Of a stretch of 8,861 nucleotides of DNA, positions 6,507 to 8,861 are shown one piece after another (positions within the stretch are counted from its first letter, which is position 1; each line of letters starts with the position of its first letter). The translations under genes and the position numbers were made by a program. This DNA comes from an uncultured Collinsella sp. (GTDB lineage: Bacteria; Actinomycetota; Coriobacteriia; Coriobacteriales; Coriobacteriaceae), in assembly GCA_900556205.1 (NCBI GenBank), contig USNX01000036.1, positions 1 through 8,861 on the forward strand, in the 5' to 3' direction. The notes beneath the pieces were generated by a model, which saw only the letters and a program-made list of their open reading frames with translations, ran no database searches and was not told the origin of the DNA.

Positions 6507-7130
6507 ATGAGCGATCTGGAGAATAAGAAGAGTCCTGTGGTCATTACCATCGCGCGCGACTTTGGCGCCGAGGGCCACGAGATTGGTCGTATCCTCGCCG
6601 ATGAGCTGGGGATTCCGCTGTACGATAACGAGCTGCTGGTGCGTGCTTCGCTGCGCGCGGGCGAGTCGCTCGACAAGATGGCCGCCTACGACGAGCGTCT
6701 GGCCGTGGAGAACATGGCGTTTCTGCCCGACCGCTACGATGCGCGTTCGTACTCGGACAAGTTGTTCCAAAAGATGAGCCAGGTGATTTTGGATCTGGGC
6801 GAGACCGAGAGCTGCATTATCGAAGGTCGTCTGTCCGATTACCTGTTGCGTAACAACCCCAACCACATTGCCGTGTTGGTGACCGCTCCCTTTGAGGACC
6901 GCGTCGAGATCGTGCGCAAGAAGCGTGGCCTTAACAAGAAGAAGGGCGCTAAGCTGGTTAAACAGCAGCAGAAGGCGCGTGAGGCGTTCTATAAGCGCTA
7001 CAGTGCCGGTAAGTGGAAGATGACGAGCGGCAAGGACATCGTCGTCAACCGCGCCAAGCTGGGCCGCGAAGGCTGCAAGGACGTCATCGCCGCAGCTTAC
7101 CGCTACAAGGTGGCGCAGCTCGAAGGCTAA
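6507..7130 (+). CDS. Cytidylate kinase-like family protein
   Basis: A P-loop nucleoside-phosphate-kinase-like protein, 207 residues, of the cytidylate-kinase-like group (Cytidylate_kin2 type) rather than classical Cmk. The N-terminal VVITIARDFGAEGHEIGRIL (11-30) corresponds to the family's TISREFGSGG.EIG nucleotide-binding start, followed by LGIPLYDNELL. SCIIEGRLSDYLL (102-114) matches the family's GR motif, and a basic helix (KKRGLNKKKGAK, 138-149) forms the lid-like region. The exact substrate of this group is not established. The ATG at 6507 follows AGAAAGGA (6493-6500). A GTG at 6462 in the same frame lies inside the palindrome and is rejected. It may be the last gene of the importer transcript, since no promoter was seen in the 48-base gap. 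Confidence 0.83.
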   Translation: MSDLENKKSPVVITIARDFGAEGHEIGRILADELGIPLYDNELLVRASLRAGESLDKMAAYDERLAVENMAFLPDRYDARSYSDKLFQKMSQVILDLGETESCIIEGRLSDYLLRNNPNHIAVLVTAPFEDRVEIVRKKRGLNKKKGAKLVKQQQKAREAFYKRYSAGKWKMTSGKDIVVNRAKLGREGCKDVIAAAYRYKVAQLEG

Positions 7131-7136
7131 CCGATC

Positions 7137-7183
7137 AAAACCACCACAAGGGGGACAGGCACCTTTGTGGTGGTTTTTGTTTT
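7137..7183 (+). terminator. Terminator between convergent genes, carrying a GGGGACAGGCACC loop
   Basis: AAAACCACCACAA (7137-7149) pairs perfectly with TTGTGGTGGTTTT (7165-7177) over 13 bp, and two GC pairs can extend the stem inward. The right side continues TTTTTGTTTT (7174-7183), a strong U-tract for the plus strand. AAAA on the left gives a weaker U-tract for the minus strand, so it may work in both directions. The loop is the GGGGACAGGCACC repeat core, so a repeat unit has been turned into, or inserted as, the terminator. Confidence 0.88.
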
Positions 7184-8147
7184 AGGCCGAGGGGAAGGCT
7201 TTGGTGAGACCGGCGCGCGTTTGCGTGTCGGTCTTTTGGTAGATGGAGCTCAGGTGGCGCTGTACCATACGCATCGAGATACCGAGTTCCTCGGCAACCT
7301 GCTTGAGCGGGCGTTCATCCTGGGTCACGGCTATGAGCACGTCGACTTCGCGCGGGGTGAGAGCGTGATCGGTGATGAAGGCCTGACGCTGATCCTCGAT
7401 GGTGGGGGCGGCGAGTGCTTCTTCTACCAGCTGCTCGCGCTCCTGCTCGGTTTGGGGTAGGCGGAACAGGCCGGCTGCCACGAATACCGCACAGGCGGCG
7501 ACGAGCAAAACGAGCGCGCCGATCATAATGAGGGCAACGTTATCCGAGGTCACGAGAGCAAGTGAGATGCCCGATGTGGTGAAAGCGCATACATTGTTGG
7601 CGGCGCGGCCCATGCCAGCCCAAAGGGCGGGCGCATGCATGCGCGGTGCCAGCTGTGTAAAGGTGGCGGTAAAGAACGTGACGAAAAAGCCCGAGCTCAG
7701 GTAAAAGACGACAAGGCCCAGGTTGGGATCGGCGCCGGCCTCCACGGCCAGGATGGAAATGGTCGAGAGCACGGCGATGCCGAGCATGACAAGTCCCATG
7801 TAGCGGCACTCGGCAAGATCAAAGATAACACCGGCGGCAAGGCCGCTTGCCGCCAAAAAGAGGCGCGGCCAGGCTTGCACGGCAATGGTGCCGTGGGCGT
7901 TGGAGAGTGTGACCACGTTGTCGAGGGTCGAGAACAAGCAGGCAAGAATCATGACGAGCGCGATGCTCCAGCATGCCTGTTTGGCGAGGGCATGAGAGGG
8001 CTCAACAAAGGGATTGATGGCGGGGCAGGAGCTCTCAGCAGCCTTTTGGGGAACGACGATGAGGGCGGAGATGGCGATAGTCGCTGTGCCAAGGACAATG
8101 AGCTCTGCGATACCGCCGCAATTGAGCAAGTTGACGGCGAACTGCAT
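7182..8147 (-). CDS. C-terminal piece: MFS-like spans plus LuxR helix-turn-helix
   Basis: A 321-residue frame. Residues 1-230 are hydrophobic, about eight spans, with LDNVVTLSNAHGT (75-87), WPRLFLAASGLAAGVIFD (93-110) and FYLSSGFFVTFFTATF (148-163), which resemble conserved segments of coriobacterial membrane LuxR regulators. Residues 262-318 are a LuxR-type domain: ALTPREVDVLIAVTQ, VAEELGISMRMVQRHLSSIY (recognition helix region) and QTRAGL. The membrane half presumably senses a ligand and the cytosolic end binds DNA; the signal is unknown. The ATG at 8147 overlaps the preceding stop as TGATG, which permits reinitiation, but there is no clear ribosome site of its own and membrane spans would be missing, so an independent gene is less likely than a broken one. 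The stop lies within the T-tract region of the convergent terminator. Confidence 0.8.
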   Translation of the reverse strand: MQFAVNLLNCGGIAELIVLGTATIAISALIVVPQKAAESSCPAINPFVEPSHALAKQACWSIALVMILACLFSTLDNVVTLSNAHGTIAVQAWPRLFLAASGLAAGVIFDLAECRYMGLVMLGIAVLSTISILAVEAGADPNLGLVVFYLSSGFFVTFFTATFTQLAPRMHAPALWAGMGRAANNVCAFTTSGISLALVTSDNVALIMIGALVLLVAACAVFVAAGLFRLPQTEQEREQLVEEALAAPTIEDQRQAFITDHALTPREVDVLIAVTQDERPLKQVAEELGISMRMVQRHLSSIYQKTDTQTRAGLTKAFPSA

Positions 8148-8578
8148 CAGGATGCCGCGGCGTAGGCTGCTCCCGCACCGGTGGCAAGCTTGGGGTCATC
8201 CTGGAATGCCAACGAAAAGGCGTGGTGAGTGGCGGCGCCCAGCAGGCCGAGTCCGAGGAATGCGAGGCATCCCAGAATCTCGAGCGCAAGCGGGCTCGTG
8301 GGGGACTGAATCTGAATCAGCCCCAAGATGGCGATGGGGGCGGCGGCACTGACAACTGCCTGAGGCTGGCCTTTGCGCTGCGCGTGATCAAGCAACGGAG
8401 CGTATCCGATAAAGCCGATAACGCTGGCACCCAGGATAAAGCCCTGCGCGATCACTACACGCTCGGCACCGGCGAGCAGCCCGACATTGATATCGAAGCG
8501 AAACTCGGCGGCAAGAAAGACGAAGGTAAAGAGCGCGAGTGCCAAAAGCGCGTTGATTTTAGTCTTGCTCAGGTTCAA
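8147..8578 (-). CDS. N-terminal piece of the membrane LuxR regulator
   Basis: A 143-residue frame with about four hydrophobic spans (roughly 8-24, 40-62, 78-92, 98-118) and no DNA-binding domain. It ends LATGAGAAYAAAS, of which the last two residues are probably out of frame. TTG at 8578 is chosen as start: AAAGGA (8590-8585, complement) is 6 bases upstream, and the product starts MNLSKTKINALLALALF, going straight into the first span. The frame is open further upstream to 8809, but that part is rich in Pro/Arg/Ser, crosses the probable promoter and does not look coding. By itself it would be a membrane stub with no known role. Confidence 0.72.
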   Translation of the reverse strand: MNLSKTKINALLALALFTFVFLAAEFRFDINVGLLAGAERVVIAQGFILGASVIGFIGYAPLLDHAQRKGQPQAVVSAAAPIAILGLIQIQSPTSPLALEILGCLAFLGLGLLGAATHHAFSLAFQDDPKLATGAGAAYAAAS

Positions 8579-8616
8579 GAACGGTCCTTTGGGTGGACGG
8601 AACAATCGTGCCCTCG

Positions 8617-8622
8617 ATTGTA
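8617..8622 (-). promoter_or_regulatory. Candidate -10 box of the LuxR-type regulator gene
   Basis: On the minus strand TACAAT occupies 8622-8617, 38 bases before the TTG start, the same hexamer as the candidate for the transporter operon. The -35 hexamer at 17-base spacing is a poor match. Low confidence. Confidence 0.3.
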
Positions 8623-8746
8623 GACCAGGACGGTATGGGCGGGTCTTTGGAAGGCGAAGACACCCCGGTGATTGCACGCTTGTCGCCTTTTGCACTGGCA
8701 GATGCGCCGCATGTGAATTTGTGCCCTGGAGTCCGGATATCTTCCC

Positions 8747-8761
8747 GTAACATGGTGTTAC
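8747..8761. promoter_or_regulatory. Candidate operator: perfect dyad GTAACA-TGG-TGTTAC
   Basis: Perfect 6-bp inverted arms around three bases, in the 213-base gap between divergent genes and 30 bases before the ATG at 8792. TAACAT (8748-8753) within it resembles a -10 box, so protein binding here could block transcription of the rightward gene. Whether the neighbouring LuxR-type protein binds it is unknown. Confidence 0.4.
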
Positions 8762-8791
8762 AGAAGCATCCCTTACGGCAAGGAGGCTCAC

Positions 8792-8861
8792 ATGCGAAAG
8801 CAAATCCATGACAACTCAATCAACCGCGACCGCTCGTGCGCGCTCTCCCACGGAACGTGGC
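8792..8861 (+). CDS. Start of an unidentified divergent gene, cut by the window end
   Basis: Only 23 codons are visible, beginning MRKQIHDNSINRDRSCALSH. AAGGAGG (8780-8786) lies 5 bases before the ATG, the strongest ribosome site in this region, and third positions are mostly G or C, as in the other genes. A second open frame begins at ATG 8808 (MTTQSTATARARSP), but it is 21 bases from that site and has poorer third-position bias, so it is second choice. The product cannot be recognised. As the divergent neighbour of a LuxR-type regulator it is the natural candidate target, by inference. Confidence 0.45.
   Translation, partial: MRKQIHDNSINRDRSCALSHGTW

Larger units (their letters stand above)
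7182..8578 (-). pseudogene. MFS-like membrane LuxR-family regulator, split by an apparent 1-base deletion
   Basis: Gene-level view of the two minus-strand pieces described next. Together they make a 12-span MFS-like membrane half and a C-terminal LuxR DNA-binding domain. Read separately, the first frame ends YAAAS-stop at 8147 and the second starts at the overlapping ATG. If one G is restored to the GG at 8155-8156 (complement strand), the reading becomes YAAGILMQF, uninterrupted, and the whole is 465 residues, within the range expected for these regulators. Nothing else in either piece looks decayed. It could be a recent inactivating mutation, a reversible one, a sequencing error, or a truly split two-gene version. 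Confidence 0.7.

Noticed and set aside
5154..6866. A 570-codon minus-strand open frame opposite the permeases and kinase
   Set aside because: It is a shadow of high-GC genes: rich in His, Arg, Gln and Val, no recognisable domain, no ribosome site, and it runs through three well-supported plus-strand genes.
754..7177. CRISPR array from the recurring GGGGAC words
   Set aside because: The copies are hundreds to thousands of bases apart, in both orientations, with no regular spacers and no cas genes.
7635..8165. Plus-strand frame of 176 codons opposite the LuxR-type regulator
   Set aside because: Gly/Asp/Lys/His-rich shadow, without a ribosome site, opposite membrane spans and conserved regulator segments.

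Overview
The window looks like chromosomal DNA from a GC-rich Gram-positive of the class Coriobacteriia, probably Collinsella or a close relative. This is inference. It rests on the strong G/C preference at third codon positions, AGGA-type ribosome binding sites, a regulator with an MFS-like membrane half fused to a C-terminal LuxR helix-turn-helix (a type abundant in Coriobacteriia), and many short intergenic repeats built on GGGGACAG. No phage, plasmid, CRISPR, rRNA or tRNA feature was recognised.

Layout. Bases 1-750 hold purN (purine synthesis, 5' end at or beyond the window edge) and its terminator. Bases 751-1292 hold a lone PTS EIIA protein. Bases 1293-3242 hold a membrane-anchored parvulin/PrsA-like foldase and a YqeY protein, close together and closed by a terminator. 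Bases 3254-6458 hold a complete polar amino-acid ABC importer in the order ATPase, Tat-type lipoprotein receptor, permease, permease. Bases 6507-7130 encode a cytidylate-kinase-like protein, ended by a terminator that lies between convergent genes. On the minus strand, 8578-7182 is a LuxR-type membrane regulator split into two overlapping reading frames by what looks like one missing G. At the right edge a divergent gene begins at 8792.

How the parts fit. The importer genes are nearly contiguous and should act as one operon: receptor captures the amino acid, the two permeases form the channel, and the ATPase drives uptake. The kinase follows after 48 bases that contain a palindrome but no U-tract, so it may be co-transcribed. 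The other genes are housekeeping or orphan units with no obvious shared pathway.

The most unusual feature is a family of small palindromic elements in five of the intergenic gaps. A fairly constant core (TTGGGGACnGnnttTAA or AAGGGGACAG..CTTT) is enclosed by arms that differ completely between copies but are complementary within each copy. The second is the single-base lesion in the regulator, for which an intact 465-residue protein can be reconstructed. The third is a perfect dyad just upstream of the divergent gene that could be an operator.
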